A program made the position numbers and the translations under genes. Below are positions 35,219 to 46,984 of a stretch of DNA of 64,000 bases, in pieces. The first letter of the stretch is position 1. Every line of letters starts with the position of its first letter. The DNA is taken from the NCBI GenBank assembly GCA_026826555.1, contig JAKSZT010053837.1:2111687-2175686 (forward strand), read 5' to 3'. The notes under the pieces are model-generated. The model saw only the letters and a program-made list of their open reading frames with translations. It searched no databases and had not been told where the DNA came from. The stretch comes from Tolypeutes matacus (Eukaryota; Chordata; Mammalia; Cingulata; Chlamyphoridae).

Positions 35219-35332
35219 AAGGGGGCGGATGTGGCTCAAATGGTTGGGCGTCCGTCTGCCATATGGAGGGACCTGGGTTCGATCCCCGGGACCTCCCAGT
35301 AAAAATTAAAAATAAATAAATAAAAAATAAAA
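35219..35332 (+). mobile_element. Xenarthran SINE, short head-only form
   Basis: Near-consensus head (TGGCTCAAATGGTTGGGCGT, then GGTTCGATCCCCGGGACCTC) with an (AAAT)n tail. Exact 14-bp duplication AAAATACTTCATTA at 35205-35218 and 35333-35346. Confidence 0.95.
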
Positions 35333-35394
35333 AAAATACTTCATTAGCAGTTAATGTAGAATTTCAATGTGGTAAAACCAGAAAAACCAGGCAG

Positions 35395-35575
35395 AACCTA
35401 GAGCATTACCATTCATTACCCAAATGACCTTGGGTGGGCTACCTAACCTCCCTCAGCTTTAGCTTCCTCACCTATAAAATAGGGCTAATGATGTATATTT
35501 TGTAAAGTTGTTGTGAAAATTAAGTGCCTGGCACATAATATAGATTTTCATTGAATGTTACTTTCATTACTGTAT
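35395..35575 (+). repeat. MIR SINE
   Basis: Sense MIR: AAATGACCTTGGGTGGGCTA, then TTCCTCACCTATAAAATAGG, then AATTAAGTGCCTGGCACATA. Confidence 0.75.
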
Positions 35576-36384
35576 TTTATCTTTAAAAAAGCCTGTAAAT
35601 AATAGGAGATATGAATTATATCTTAATAAAGCTGTTTTAAAAAATAGCCTGTAGTATATATTTTTCACTAATCCAAACTGTCCTTTTCCTCAAGTAGGGA
35701 AACTACACTGAATGTAGCAAGCCAGATATAAAAAAGCATTCATCTGCAAAGCAAAAGAAATGACCGCCTACGAATTTTTACAGTTCCTATGCATGGTTTT
35801 TGTGTAAACCCACAATTTCTCTAATAAAGAAAAAAAAGGAGAGGAAGAATCTGGTTTAAGAATGCAATTAAATAAACTTTCAAAAATAATATCTCAGTCC
35901 AAAAATAAAACTTAAATTTATTATTTAATTTCCATTCACTATTTTTCCCCTTTAAAATTTTTTCTCACTCCCTTCTAAGTCATGACATAAACTTTCCCTG
36001 TTAGTTGGACTAATTTCTAAATATGAGTTCTATGATCTGTTGATGTAGACCATGGAGTAATGTATGGAGGACAGATTAATATTATGGCCTTAATACAACT
36101 GCTCTATTTGGTCCAATTCCTCGTGTTTACCTAGACTAAGGAGATGAGATCCTATTAAATCACTGTGGATACTGCAATTCTAGATAATGGAATCATTATT
36201 TTTCTTTCTAAAGTCAAGTCAATGAATAATTTTGCATTTGCCAATCCTTTTGCCCTTAAAAATTGACCTTGAGTCCTACTTCCTCCATCAAGACTTCCTC
36301 AAACAACCAAACCCACTATATCTCCCACTCACCTAGCATCTTGCATACACCACCCTGTGATGGTGATAATGTTGAGTGTCTCCC

Positions 36385-36592
36385 TATAAACCAGGAACTG
36401 TACTTGGTACTGGGCTTAGGTCATTTCATTTGAGCCTCACACCATCACTAGCAGGCAGGAATTATTACAGTTTGCAGGTGAAGAGACCAAGATTAAGAAA
36501 CTTGGCTAAAGTGACATGGCTGATAAGGTGGAGATCTGGGATGCAAACCCAGGTGTATCTACCTACAGCACCAGCTCTCAACCATTAAGCCA
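36385..36592 (-). repeat. MIR SINE
   Basis: Antisense MIR: CATTTGAGCCTCACACCATC, then GTGAAGAGACCAAGATTAAG, then GATGCAAACCCAGGTGTATC. Confidence 0.7.
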
Positions 36593-37624
36593 GGTGGCCT
36601 CAGTATTGGGAGCTATACTGTGAGTCACCTTGCCTTGTGAATTACTGTTTAACGAATAGGTCTTTCTACCCAACATGCACACTGTGTGGTGTTCTACATA
36701 TAATGGATATTAAATAAATATTTTTGCTGATAATTTTGGTGGCCTTTTGTCTTCCAGTCATATATTTCTTTTGGAAATGCTGAAAGCCATATTTGACTAT
36801 ATTGTGTCTAGACTGCTGCCTAACTCTCATGAGAAAACAACAGTAGTCTTAGTGGCAGTATATGGTTGAAATATAACCAACTTTGCATGTTAAAAGGCTG
36901 AAAATAAGAAGCTACACAAAGAATGGTGATAGCAGATTGTTCAGAACGGGGAAGGCGGGCAGCAGAACTGCTTAGTGAAGAGGCTGGAGCAGTTCATTGC
37001 AGGCACAGTTTTGGCTTAGTAACTTACCCCAATAGGTAATTCTGTCATATATTTCATGTACTTAAGGATGAAAAAAGCAATTCCCTATTTGAAATTTTAG
37101 GTGATAAGGGAGAAAAACAATCAAGAACTTTTGTCTTTCACATAGACACTAGAGACTCTCGCCCAAATCCCACTCAGTTCAGATGTGGACTGAGCATGCA
37201 CAAACTACTTTTAGAACAACAGACTGTTGCTGTTTCAAGTCTAATGCAAAGACTAGAGGATGAAAGACCAGACTGTGAGAAACGAAGGTAGAGCTGTGAG
37301 GAAAAAGGAAAATAAAAGTATTCTTTTTGCTACCATTGACTTATTATGGTCTATTACAGAAGAATCATGTCCTTAAAAGTAAAAATTAATCCTTGCTGAG
37401 AGTACTGACATGCACTGCCCAGTATGTGACTACCGAGCATGTGAAATGCTATGTATCCAGACTGAGATGTGTAGTAAGCATAAAATACACATCAGATTTC
37501 AAAGAGTTAGTACCAAAAAAAAGAATGTAAAATACCTCAATAATTTTTTATAATGACTGCATGTTACAATATTTTACATATATTGGGTTAAATGAAATAT
37601 TAAAATTAGCTTTACTTCTTTTTT

Positions 37625-37809
37625 TTTTTTTTTTTTTTAAAGATTTTATTTATTTATTCATTTATCCCCCCCTTGCTGCTTGTGCTCGCTAGGTCAGCTA
37701 ACCACGCCATGTGGGCGGGCCTGCCTCCACCAGGAGGCCCTGGGAACCGAACCAGGGGCCTCCCACATGGTAAATGGGAGCCCCACTGATTGAACCACAG
37801 CCGCTTCCC
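37625..37809 (-). mobile_element. Xenarthran SINE, about 185-bp class
   Basis: Antisense; poly(T), AAAGATTTTATTTATTTATT, CTTGTGCTCGCTAGGTCAGC, then head complement GGGAACCGAACCAGGGGCCT. Exact 17-bp duplication AGCTTTACTTCTTTTTT at 37608-37624 and 37810-37826. Confidence 0.95.
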
Positions 37810-38049
37810 AGCTTTACTTCTTTTTTACTTTTTAAATAAGGCGACTGGAAAATTTAAATGTTGTATGTGGCTTGTATTATATTTCTATTAGATAGTGCTG
37901 GTATAGAATATGCCATGGAAACACCTGGGAAAGAAAATCTCAGTTGTAATTCAACAGATTGTTAAGATTTGTCATTCTTTAATTAATAGCCTGCAATAGA
38001 GAATTCTACTTTCCAGAAAATGGGTATTTCCACTATTAGATAAACACAG

Positions 38050-38240
38050 TACTTAAAGTCAGTGCAGCTTGGGTTTAAGTATGAGCTCTGCCATTGACCA
38101 GCTCTGAAATCGACAACTTCCTATCTACATAATCTTGGGAAGTGACTTAACATCTCAGGATGAACCTACCCCAAATCTATTATGAGAATTAAAGGCAATA
38201 TTATAAAGAGCCTGAGCATTTCAAATGGTAAATATTATGA
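38050..38240 (+). repeat. MIR SINE
   Basis: Sense MIR, diverged: GTTTAAGTATGAGCTCTGCC, then AATCTTGGGAAGTGACTTAA, then ATGAGAATTAAAGGCAATAT. Confidence 0.6.
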
Positions 38241-38519
38241 TCCTCCCAGGAAAACTTCTGTGACTTTTTTTTTAACATATTTGGTGGTACTTTATTTAAA
38301 AAAAAAAAAAGAAAAAGAAAATGACTAAATAAAATTAGTGGGCTTGTGTTTCTGGATTTTAATGAAAAGGAATATACTATTTAGAGCAGATTTCAAAATC
38401 TTTATCATTAGAGATCTTCAAGAAGAAAATAAGCATATTATTTCTCCTGGGAAGTTTAAGTACTGACTTGAGTTGAGTGAGTAAGTCAGTTTATGCTATC
38501 TGTGAAATAAAAGCAAATG

Positions 38520-38640
38520 TGGTTCTAAAACTCATCATCTGGGTAACCTTGGGAAAGTCATTTAACATTTCTAGAATATTAATTTCCTCATTTATAAGAT
38601 GAAGTAAGCTAACTAAATGGTATCTAAAAACCCCTTCAGT
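38520..38640 (+). repeat. MIR-like fragment
   Basis: GGGTAACCTTGGGAAAGTCA, then TTTCCTCATTTATAAGATGA; central MIR region only. Confidence 0.55.
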
Positions 38641-39420
38641 ACTTAGGTTCTTGCCAACAATGAGTCTAGAGGTCAAATATAATTTCTATTTACTGCTTTC
38701 AAAGTCATCCAGCCTAACAGTGCATTCTCATTTCTCACCATCCCCTAATCTATCCATAGAAGCTTTCTTAAGGTGTTCCCTAAAGACTCCTTGTCCAAAC
38801 TGTTTTCCCTATGAAAACTCTATAAACCTATTCTCCCCACTACAACCGTTTCCTCTTTATGCATCTATGCACATATTTTGTCTCCTCTTTTAGTAGTCAA
38901 TTAAAGCCAGAAAACTACTCTTTTCCCCCATCTTTCACTCCAAGTTCAGTTTTAACTGCTCTCACTTTGTGGGTACTCTTGCCGTTCTTAATTGATATTT
39001 CTGTTAAACCTGGGAAAGGTATATAGCAAAATAAATGTGCCCATTTAATTTAATGTCAGAAGTAACAAGAATGATCTGTAACAATTATCTGTGGATCACT
39101 ACTGACTGGCTGGTTAAAGTTTACTGGAGTACTTCTGAACAGGATCCTTAACTAGGAATTTTCTTTCTTTTTTCCCTGACCAAGTTTTGTGCCAGGGATG
39201 TATGTGATTTTAGGAAATTAATTTTGCTTTCCATGACATAGTTTGCTTATCTCTAAAAGAGAATTAATAACAGTCACATGCTCAAAGGCACAGTGACCTC
39301 ATCAGAATGGCTCTGCACACGCACAAGCTATCAAATCTCACATAGGCAGATTTCGCAATAAGAACAGGCATGTTAACAACACAGTGTCTAAGGCTAAAGT
39401 TTTGAAGAGGCAGGAGTTTT

Positions 39421-39518
39421 TGTTTGTTTGTTTGTTTTACTGGGAGTTCCCAGGGATGGAACCCAGGTCCCTCCATATGGGAGACAGAGGCCCAACCACC
39501 TGAGCCACATCCGCCCCC
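39421..39518 (-). mobile_element. Xenarthran SINE, short head-only form
   Basis: Antisense; (TTTG)n tail, then GGGAGTTCCCAGGGATGGAA and head complement. Exact 12-bp duplication GGCAGGAGTTTT at 39409-39420 and 39519-39530. Confidence 0.94.
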
Positions 39519-40553
39519 GGCAGGAGTTTTGAGAACAAAAAAGAATGCCGCGTTGCTGCTCAATGATAGGGTATTTTTTTTTTCTTCCCAGAAAGCTTTG
39601 CTTCCACAAGTTTAAAGAAAGCCAATCTGGAAGCTTATTTTCTAGTCAGCCCAGTTCTGCCAGGAAAGAAATTACTCAACAAAATGTTAAGATTCTGTTC
39701 TTCATACAGGAAAGTAGTACTTGTAAATCACCAGCAGCTGAATTAAAAGCTTTGAATTTTTTTGCAATTAGTGGAAATGTAAACTGATTGTTTTTAGAAA
39801 AACTTCACTTTTGGGGGCAATTAGAGCACTGCTTTATAGCACTACTGGTTAAGAGCCTACCAGCTGGGGAATCTGACAGATTTTAGTTCTGACATTGCTG
39901 TTGTGCTTGTCCCATCACAGACAGCACGGGTTCTTTTCCTGTCAGGGCACACCTTGTTCAGTAGGACCCATGGCCTTTCCAGCAAGCACCCATGCTTCCC
40001 TCATCTTCATCAGCTGAACTGCTCCGACTCTCTTCAGACAAGGGAGGCAGGCCATAATTTTAGCCCTTGACTTTACCACTTTTTACAGCCTCTCCTCACC
40101 ACCCTTCCAGCCGGCACAACTGGGGACCTTCCTCAATCTAAGCCCAATCTGTGTCCCTTTCTAGGATGCTGCAGCAAATAAATACATTTCTAAAAGTGAA
40201 ATAATTTAGAAAGTATTAGCCTGAGTGTGCTTCCTGGGTGTGTCCAACTACTACAATAGAACAATTAATACTCTAATAAGGCTAAACGTCTAAAAAATCA
40301 AGTCCTAATCCAGGTCTTCAGACCTATGAGGAACACACAAACATGAAGATGGTTTAGATTTCCTGTGAGCAGTAAATAACATCAAACAAAATGACACTCC
40401 AGAAGATGATGCACCTGTTAACTGGGCAGTCACAATGAGATGGGTGTCCCTTCCGAGTCTGGGGTGTGTTTGAAATGGCGGTTAAAGAGCAACTGCTGTT
40501 CTCTAACTGCTAAGAATAAACCCTACAATGAAGGATAGTTTCAAAGCACCCAC

Positions 40554-40717
40554 CTTGTTCAGGGCATCTCGCTGGCAACCAAGATAAAGATGGGGAAGAA
40601 TTCGGGTTGGCCCAATGTTGGCAACAGGTAGACAAGGCTGAGAAATGCAGGTAGGGACTAGAGTGGATTTTCCTTCACAGAGGCCAGGGAAACAACGGGA
40701 GAACTCAGCAAACCCAC
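40554..40717 (-). CDS. DUSP16: DUSP16 coding exon 3: end of rhodanese-like domain and linker to the phosphatase domain
   Basis: Encodes residues 123-177 (Gly123 is split with exon 2). Translation reads GFAEFSRCFPGLCEGKSTLV, then PTCISQPCLPVANIGPTRIL, then PHLYLGCQRDALNK. The first part closes the MAP-kinase-binding rhodanese/CH2 domain, and LYLG starts the dual-specificity phosphatase domain. Acceptor TTCTTAG and donor AAGGTGGGTG are both canonical. It enters in phase 1 and leaves in phase 0. Small differences from human as I recall it are PHLYLG for PNLYLG and RDALNK for RDVLNK. Nothing breaks the frame. Confidence 0.97.
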
Positions 40718-42357
40718 CTAAGAATAAACATTGGAGGCATCAAACATACTATAAAATTATGCCACGTACAAAGTTAAAATCTGCCTTCTGTGAACCACTC
40801 AACTAAAACTGTTTACAGAAAGGAACATCAAACCCTGCATATACAAGAGGACAGCACTGCCTGCGCATCCTCTCTACAGCTGCTGACAGCGAAGCCTGCG
40901 TGTGATCCAGCACCGAGTCTCGGCGTGCGGTGCCACAGCAGGATCTGCGGCCCTGAGCCTTCTCTCTCCAGTGCATTCCTGGGACAGCCTCCAGCATTTG
41001 CTTCCTGCTTCCCACCTCCCACCTCTCACATGAACTTTTTTGGTGGGAACCAAGGGGAAACATAACAGGGATTTAAAGTCAGTAGCAAGTAACCAAGTCA
41101 AGACAATTACTGTCAGAAGCAAAATGGGGATATAAAAAAACTTGAACTGGGCCTGATGAGACTTCTTCAAAATAAAACTGACCCAAGTTAAAGATTCTTT
41201 CTAAAATTTAACCTTTAAATCTTCCTACCATGCAGGTTTTTAAATTTAAAGATAATACAACATACTCACCTCTACTCTCACAAATATTCTCTATACCAAG
41301 TCTTTGAGATTCCTTTTGGCAGTGACTCAAAATTCCCACAATTACCACTGAGTCCTGGGGGATTCCATTCATTTCACTATAAAGAAGTGCTGACACACCC
41401 TAATTGCTTAGGGGACCTGAAGGCCTTGTGGCAAGGTTTCTGGACTGGGAATGAGAAGAATTCCTTTTTTTCTAGTCCTGTCCTTATAATGATCTGCTCT
41501 GTCACCTTCATTAAGTCACAATCTTGTCACCACTTAATAAAGAGAAAACTAGGCATAGACAGCCTTCTCACCTCCTTTGAGAAAAGAAAAATGCATAAGG
41601 TCTCCACTGGGATTTCCTATCAGGGACTCCATGCTATCTAAACTCTTCTATCCAAATGCAAACTGAGAAACCATAGAGATGCAAACAAAGTTTCAAACAA
41701 ATTCCTTGTAATACAAAGCCTTACTCCTGAAGGGATTTGGATTACAGAGGGTAACTGTTTTACTACTATTAAATTCACAAACAATTAACATGCTAAGTAT
41801 TCTTAGAAGACAGTGCAGCCCTACTTTTACCTCTTTAATCAAGACCTAAGCAAGACCCTAAAATCTCATTATTTTTTCTATTAGCCTTCTCTCCCCACTT
41901 CCACAAGCAGAGGAAATATGCCCTCAAAACCTGCAGCAGTGGAGGGCTCTGTGAAGGGGAAGAGTCTTGCTTTATGGATCCCCAGCATTATAATCAACTT
42001 GAGCCCCTGTGTGTACTGCCTCTGCTCAGTAGGAGCAAGCTAGGAGGGCAGGAGGTCAACCTGAAAAATGTAAAAGCGTGCATTCCTAGCCTCCAACCTA
42101 AGTGTCTACACCATTTTCACTCATAAAGTTCTCAATGTAACCAGATGGAGAGAGTAGGTGGTTCTATTGCAGACCTTCCAAGTTCCTTTCTGTGAGAGAT
42201 GAGGCCCTCCAGGATCTGTACCTGTACAGTTTCAGGTTTCACTTCTTACCATTTTCTAACATGACCTCCAGCCACCCAAAACTCGTTCTACTCTTTCAGT
42301 TTGTTCTCTCTTATAGGAAAACTACCCTTACCGCCTACCCCACGCATGCATAGTACA

Positions 42358-42411
42358 TACCACACCACACCACACCACACCACACCACACCACACACACA
42401 CACACACACAC
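42358..42411. repeat. (CACAC)n then (CA)n simple repeat
   Basis: About seven CCACA units pass into about ten CA units. Confidence 0.9.
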
Positions 42412-42429
42412 ATCCCTGTTTGAACAGCA

Positions 42430-42640
42430 GAGAAATTGAGAGCACAGGCTCTTATACCTGAGTTCATATCCTGGCTCCACCACTTCTCGTTGTGTGACCT
42501 TGGGCAAAGTGCTTAACCCCTCTGCCTCTCAGTTTCCTCATCTTTAAAAATAGGGATAGTGATAGCATCTACCTACAGATTTGTTGAAATGGCTAATTTA
42601 GTTAATCATCTAAAGCACAAACCCGTAGTAGGTATCGGCT
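42430..42640 (+). repeat. MIR SINE, well preserved
   Basis: Sense MIR: TCATATCCTGGCTCCACCAC, then GTGACCTTGGGCAAAGTGCT, then TCAGTTTCCTCATCTTTAAA. Confidence 0.85.
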
Positions 42641-42653
42641 GTTATGATGCTTT

Positions 42654-42839
42654 TTTTGTTTGTTTGTTTGTTTGTTTTTTGTTTTAAAGATTTTATTTAT
42701 TTATTCATTTGTGCTCGCTGGGTCAGCCAACCATGCCGCACGGGCAGGCTTGCCTTCACCAGGAGGCCCCGGGAACCGAACCCGGGGCCTCCTATATGGT
42801 AAACGGGAGCCCTACTGATTGAGCCACAGCCGCTTCCCC
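42654..42839 (-). mobile_element. Xenarthran SINE, about 185-bp class
   Basis: Antisense; (TTTG)n tail, body with GTGCTCGCTGGGTCAGCCAA, then head complement GAACCGAACCCGGGGCCTCC. Exact 13-bp duplication GTTATGATGCTTT at 42641-42653 and 42840-42852. It landed at the end of a MIR. Confidence 0.95.
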
Positions 42840-43184
42840 GTTATGATGCTTTATAGTGATCAAACATTTAGTTCCCAGCCTGAGTGTGAGGCCTTCCTCC
42901 ACCCTTGATCTGTAGCTGATTGCTTAGCTACTCCTCCTTAGGAGTCACCAGAGACACAATGAGAAAAGTAAGGCTTCTAGATTACACTTTCCAAAATGTG
43001 CTCCAGAGCACTGATGTCCTGCAGGAAGTTGATAGACAAGATGTTGGTCCAAAAAGTAAGAGAAAAATAATACACATCTCCCCGTCAGGGTCATAGTACA
43101 TATTAGCATACAAAAAGTTCCGGAAAGTATCTCCATAGAAACTGGTTTAACTTTATTTAACTCAAATAAGTTTCCCAAAATTAT

Positions 43185-43403
43185 TTAAACATGGAATTCC
43201 CCCTCTTTATTTTTTCCCCTAAAATTTATTAATAGCTTGTGTAGCTTGTGCTTAGGAAAATGCCATACTAAGGCTATTGCAGCTATTGAAACGGAGTTGA
43301 TTAGAATTCCTAAAACTACAAATATAACCCACAGACAATCTGAAAAAAGGTCCTCGGTCTCACCCTCTGGTAAACCTAAAGTAATGGAATTGACATTTAT
43401 CAT
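43185..43403 (-). other. 72-codon open frame with one hydrophobic segment, unrecognised
   Basis: Starts ATG 43401-43403 and reads MINVNSITLGLPEGETEDLF, followed by a hydrophobic stretch (about residues 24-47, including VIFVVLGILINSVSIAAIAL) and a basic tail, ending in TAA. Just upstream on the minus strand is a pyrimidine run and TTTTTAG that resembles a splice acceptor. The last codons lie in a purine run (GGGGAAAAAATAAAGAGGGG) that resembles a retroviral polypurine tract. An old endogenous retrovirus env end is possible. I recognise no family, and a chance open frame is also possible. Confidence 0.3.
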
Positions 43404-43459
43404 AGTTTGACTAAAAAGAAAAGGATGCGTGTTTAGAATTGGAACTTAAAAAAATTTAA
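43346..43459 (+). repeat. Left arm of a 114-bp inverted duplication
   Basis: Reverse complement of 46092-46205 with about 2 mismatches in 114 bp (about 98%). It covers the start of the 72-codon open frame and its upstream acceptor-like sequence. The loop between arms is 2.6 kb. Confidence 0.93.
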
Positions 43460-43904
43460 TATGTATATTAGTGAGTCCCACTGTTTAGGATGTAAAATTT
43501 TGTCTCTATTAGTGCTTAGTTCTTTTCCAGTCTCTCTAACTGTATAAGACAGCTATTTAAGGTGAAGTTTTCCCAAAGTAATTCTTGTAACAAGTGTTAG
43601 AGAGTCTCATCATTCTTTGCCTATCTTGTATCTACCCAACATAAATGACAGGCACTATTCTGATTATAATTTAATTAATTGAATTAAAATGTTAACTCTA
43701 TTTCTGTGGTTCTAGTGTTTCTCTAAGAACCAGTTTCATATTTTTTCTATTCTGGCTCCAAAACAGTCCATGGATTGGTATCTCATTAAATCCAGCAAAG
43801 TAATACTCTAGTAAACATTCTCCAAGAAAGAAAAACCAGACAATCCAAGGGGACGTCACTTAAATTCCATTTTAAATTTATAAATAATCCTAACTAGTAT
43901 GTGC

Positions 43905-44090
43905 TGAACGTTCACCATGTGCAAAGCATTGCTCTAAGCACTTAACAACCATCACAATTACCCTATGAGATAGCAGCTGCTGCTATTCCCATTTTACAGG
44001 GAGGGGCAGGGAGGCTGGGAGTGAGCGTAAACTGGCAGTGCCAGGAGGTGAAGCCAGGCAGTCTGGCTCTAGAGGCTGTGCTACACCACT
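43905..44090 (-). repeat. MIR SINE
   Basis: Antisense MIR: GCTCTAAGCACTTAACAACC, then CCATTTTACAGGGAGGGGCA, then CCAGGCAGTCTGGCTCTAGA. Confidence 0.8.
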
Positions 44091-46091
44091 TCTCTAAATG
44101 CTACTGAGTTAACTGTAACCCCTTCGAATGGGGCGCAGCCTTGCCAATATCTACGGCATCCTGACCTCCACATTGGTGCCTTGCCACATCCCAATACCAG
44201 CTACAAATGCCTAAGGCCCTTCTCCCAAACTGATGGAAAAGCCTAGTTTTCCCAAAGCTAAATAGTCCAATAGTTTCAATGACAGAGAAAAAGGGAAAAT
44301 CTGGTGTGACCAGAGGCAGAAGAGACTCTTTAAAGCTCTTTGCATGAAACCAATAACAAAGCTTACAGATGAACCAACTAAAATGTAAATATGGTCACTG
44401 GTTTGTTCATGATCTTAATTTGCCAGTTGGTAGTGAGGCTGAAGCTGTGTCTACAACTTTCAGAGGGGATACAATTTTGAAACAATCATAAACTGCAAGT
44501 CCATCAGCCTGGGCTGTCTCAAGTCCACTCCACCATTAACTCTAAATCACCTAACTTCAGTGGCCCTCAAAAGTGAGAGTGTGGCAAAGAAACTTCTAAG
44601 ACAGAGAACGAAATAAATCAGAGAAGGAACCACTGCTCAGCCCCAAAACAAAAAAGCAAAACAAATAATAAGACATTATAAAACAAAAAGGAACCTCTTT
44701 TTCGAAATCTGTTCAATTATTAGCTATGCTATCGCAAATCCAGAACAGCCTTAAAATAAACAACAGATTTCCCTGGTATCAGTGCATTCATTTAGTACAC
44801 AACTTGGCCTGAAATGGCCCAGCCTATGGCTTCCAGTCACTTCCAGAAAAGAGAGTACATTTTCCCTGATCTTTATCTTTGACAATGTTCCATTCTGCTG
44901 ACATCCTCCTTCATTGATAGTTTTTTCCATTCACTGACCTTTCATTCATTGCTGTTCTCTAGTGACCCCAGTTTCATTTCATTAATTAACAACAGATGAG
45001 ACAATGCCTGATTTCCCTGAACCCTTTAAAAACCACCTGTGGCTTCACCAGCAACTCAGTTTTGAAATATGCCTAAAATGTCCCTCTTACAAACTAGATC
45101 TATAAAAGAAGAAAAGTACAATTCATTTGGGCAAACTTTTTATTACAAATGGCTGAAAGATACACAGAATACAGTAATCTTATCTGCCTTTGTCATAATT
45201 CTCCACTGTCCCATTAGATAGATTCCATTTTAAGAAGTCAATTTGTTTACTGTGAAAAGCAGTACGGAAAAACTGATAAGCATTTTGAAAAAGTTTTAAA
45301 ATATTTTAAGTTGCTCAAATATTTGATTCACTGTCCAATTTTGCCAAGTGTCTCTTATTGCTAGATGTTAAGCGGATTATCATTTTGGAATGACAAAAAT
45401 AGGAAGCAGTAGTAACCCACACACGCTTCCCCAACACAGACCTAAATCTAAGAATGGCTGTATGAGCTCTTCCCCCTTTTACCAAACCTATCTGTGTTTA
45501 AAAGGAAGGAGACACATAGGCACACCATGGCCTGCAGAGGAAAGGGTCTGCAGATAGGCAGATAAGACACCCTTGGCCTCCACAGAATCTGGAGGCACAG
45601 GCCGGCAGGCAGGCTGCAATGAGGATGTCTATGTTCCTCTTTGTTAGTCTTCCATAAATCCAGCCAAAAGAATTAATGTTTATACATAAAAACATTTATA
45701 TTGCTTTGGACAGAGAAATCATTTAGTATAGCTTCAAAGGCATTAAGTTACATATCAATTGATTCTGAGTCTAGGGAAGCTTCTTCCCTTAAGAGGATCT
45801 TCTTTGCAATTCCAAAAATAAATACCATTTTCTGTAAGAGCCAATATGAACCATGATTCAACTGGGGGGGAGGGTGGTAAACTTCTGCGAAGTAAAATAG
45901 AACACATTTAACAACCCTACTAAACAATTCTGATCAGTCACTTTTTTCTCTTCCTAAGGACAACCCTCAGACCCTTGCAATCAGTTATAAATCACACTCA
46001 CTTCTTACAAGAAAATTCAATTTCTTAAAATGAAAGAATATTTATATAATAAACAGAAGTAGCACTGGGCTACAGCATCAAAATTGGAACT

Positions 46092-46205
46092 TTAAATTTT
46101 TTTAAGTTCCAATTCTAAACACGCATCCTTTTCCTTTTAGTCAAACTATGATAAATGTCAATTCCATTACTTTAGGTTTACCAGAGGGTGAGACCAAGGA
46201 CCTTT
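46092..46205 (-). repeat. Right arm of the 114-bp inverted duplication
   Basis: Mate of 43346-43459. At its left edge TTGGAACTT folds back onto AAGTTCCAA, so the junction itself is a small palindrome, suggesting a template-switch origin. Past 46205 the sequence departs fully from the other copy. Confidence 0.93.
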
Positions 46206-46389
46206 CCACTTATGCTTCGGTTCAAATAGGTTCAAATCACTAGTACTTTATCAATTGACAGAGCTGCCCAAAGTGGAAAGGTAGAATTAAAACAACCCCT
46301 CCCAAACTATGAACGGATTCCATGACTATATACTGAAATGGTATCTATATAAACCCTACTTCACGAAGAAATGCTTCTAAAAAAGTCAT

Positions 46390-46464
46390 ATGCACATGAT
46401 CCTGTACTTAGAAAATCCTGAAGTATCCATGACAAAGCTACTGGAGCTAATAAATGAATTTAGC
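46390..46464 (+). mobile_element. L1 ORF2 fragment, left of the SINE
   Basis: CACATGATCCTGTACTTAGA, then GAGCTAATAAATGAATTTAG matches the L1 ORF2 reverse transcriptase region. It continues at 46725 after the SINE. Confidence 0.8.
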
Positions 46465-46708
46465 GGGAAGCAGATGTGGCTCAATCGATAGGGCTCCCAT
46501 TTGCCATATGGGAGGCCCCGGGTTCGAAGAAGGCAAGCCAGCTTGTGCAGTGAGCTGACACAGCAAGATGACCCAACAAAGGGAGATAAGCAGACACAGA
46601 AAAACACACAGCAAATGGACACAGCAAGCACAAGCAGCAAGGGAGGGATAAATAAATAAATAAAATCTTTAAAAAAATTTTTTTTAATTATTGAGGCTTA
46701 AAAAAAAA
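46465..46708 (+). mobile_element. Xenarthran SINE inserted in an L1 fragment
   Basis: About 185-bp class head (GGGAAGCAGATGTGGCTCAA) with tail, missing a few bases after GGGTTCGA. Exact 16-bp duplication AATAAATGAATTTAGC at 46449-46464 and 46709-46724. It interrupts an L1 ORF2 fragment, so it is younger than that L1. Confidence 0.95.
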
Positions 46709-46724
46709 AATAAATGAATTTAGC

Positions 46725-46984
46725 AAAGTGGCAGGATACAAGATCAACATGCAAAAATCAGTTATGTTTTTGTACACTAGTAATGAACAATCTGAGATGG
46801 AAATCAGGGGGGAAATTCTACTTTCAATAGCAACAAAAAGACTCAAATACCTAGGAATTAATTTAACCCAACAAGTCCAGGACCTATATGCAGAAAACTA
46901 CGAAACAATGCTAAAAGAAATTTTAAAAGACCTAAGCAAATGGAAAGGCATTCCATGTTCATGGATTGGAAGATGTCATTCTCT
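46725..46984 (+). mobile_element. L1 ORF2 fragment, right of the SINE
   Basis: Translation in one frame gives [20 protein letters not shown], then [20 protein letters not shown], then KWKGIPCSWIGR: the reverse transcriptase to C-terminal part of L1 ORF2. It stops at about 46984 where L2-like sequence begins. Confidence 0.85.

Larger units (their letters stand above)
25158..40553 (-). other. DUSP16: DUSP16 intron 3
   Basis: 15.4 kb, with canonical ends (GT at 40552-40553, AG at 25158-25159 on minus). It contains an L1 5' fragment, the long L2-clade LINE, seven SINEs and several MIRs. Between these, 26820-28090 and 29250-29750 show no feature that I can name with confidence; the former has T/C-rich stretches that may be old LINE sequence. 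The 30200-31500 interval is AT-rich and featureless. Confidence 0.85.

Noticed and set aside
42358..42411. Regular repeat array that might suggest a CRISPR-like layout
   Set aside because: The units are 5 and 2 bp simple repeats with no spacers.
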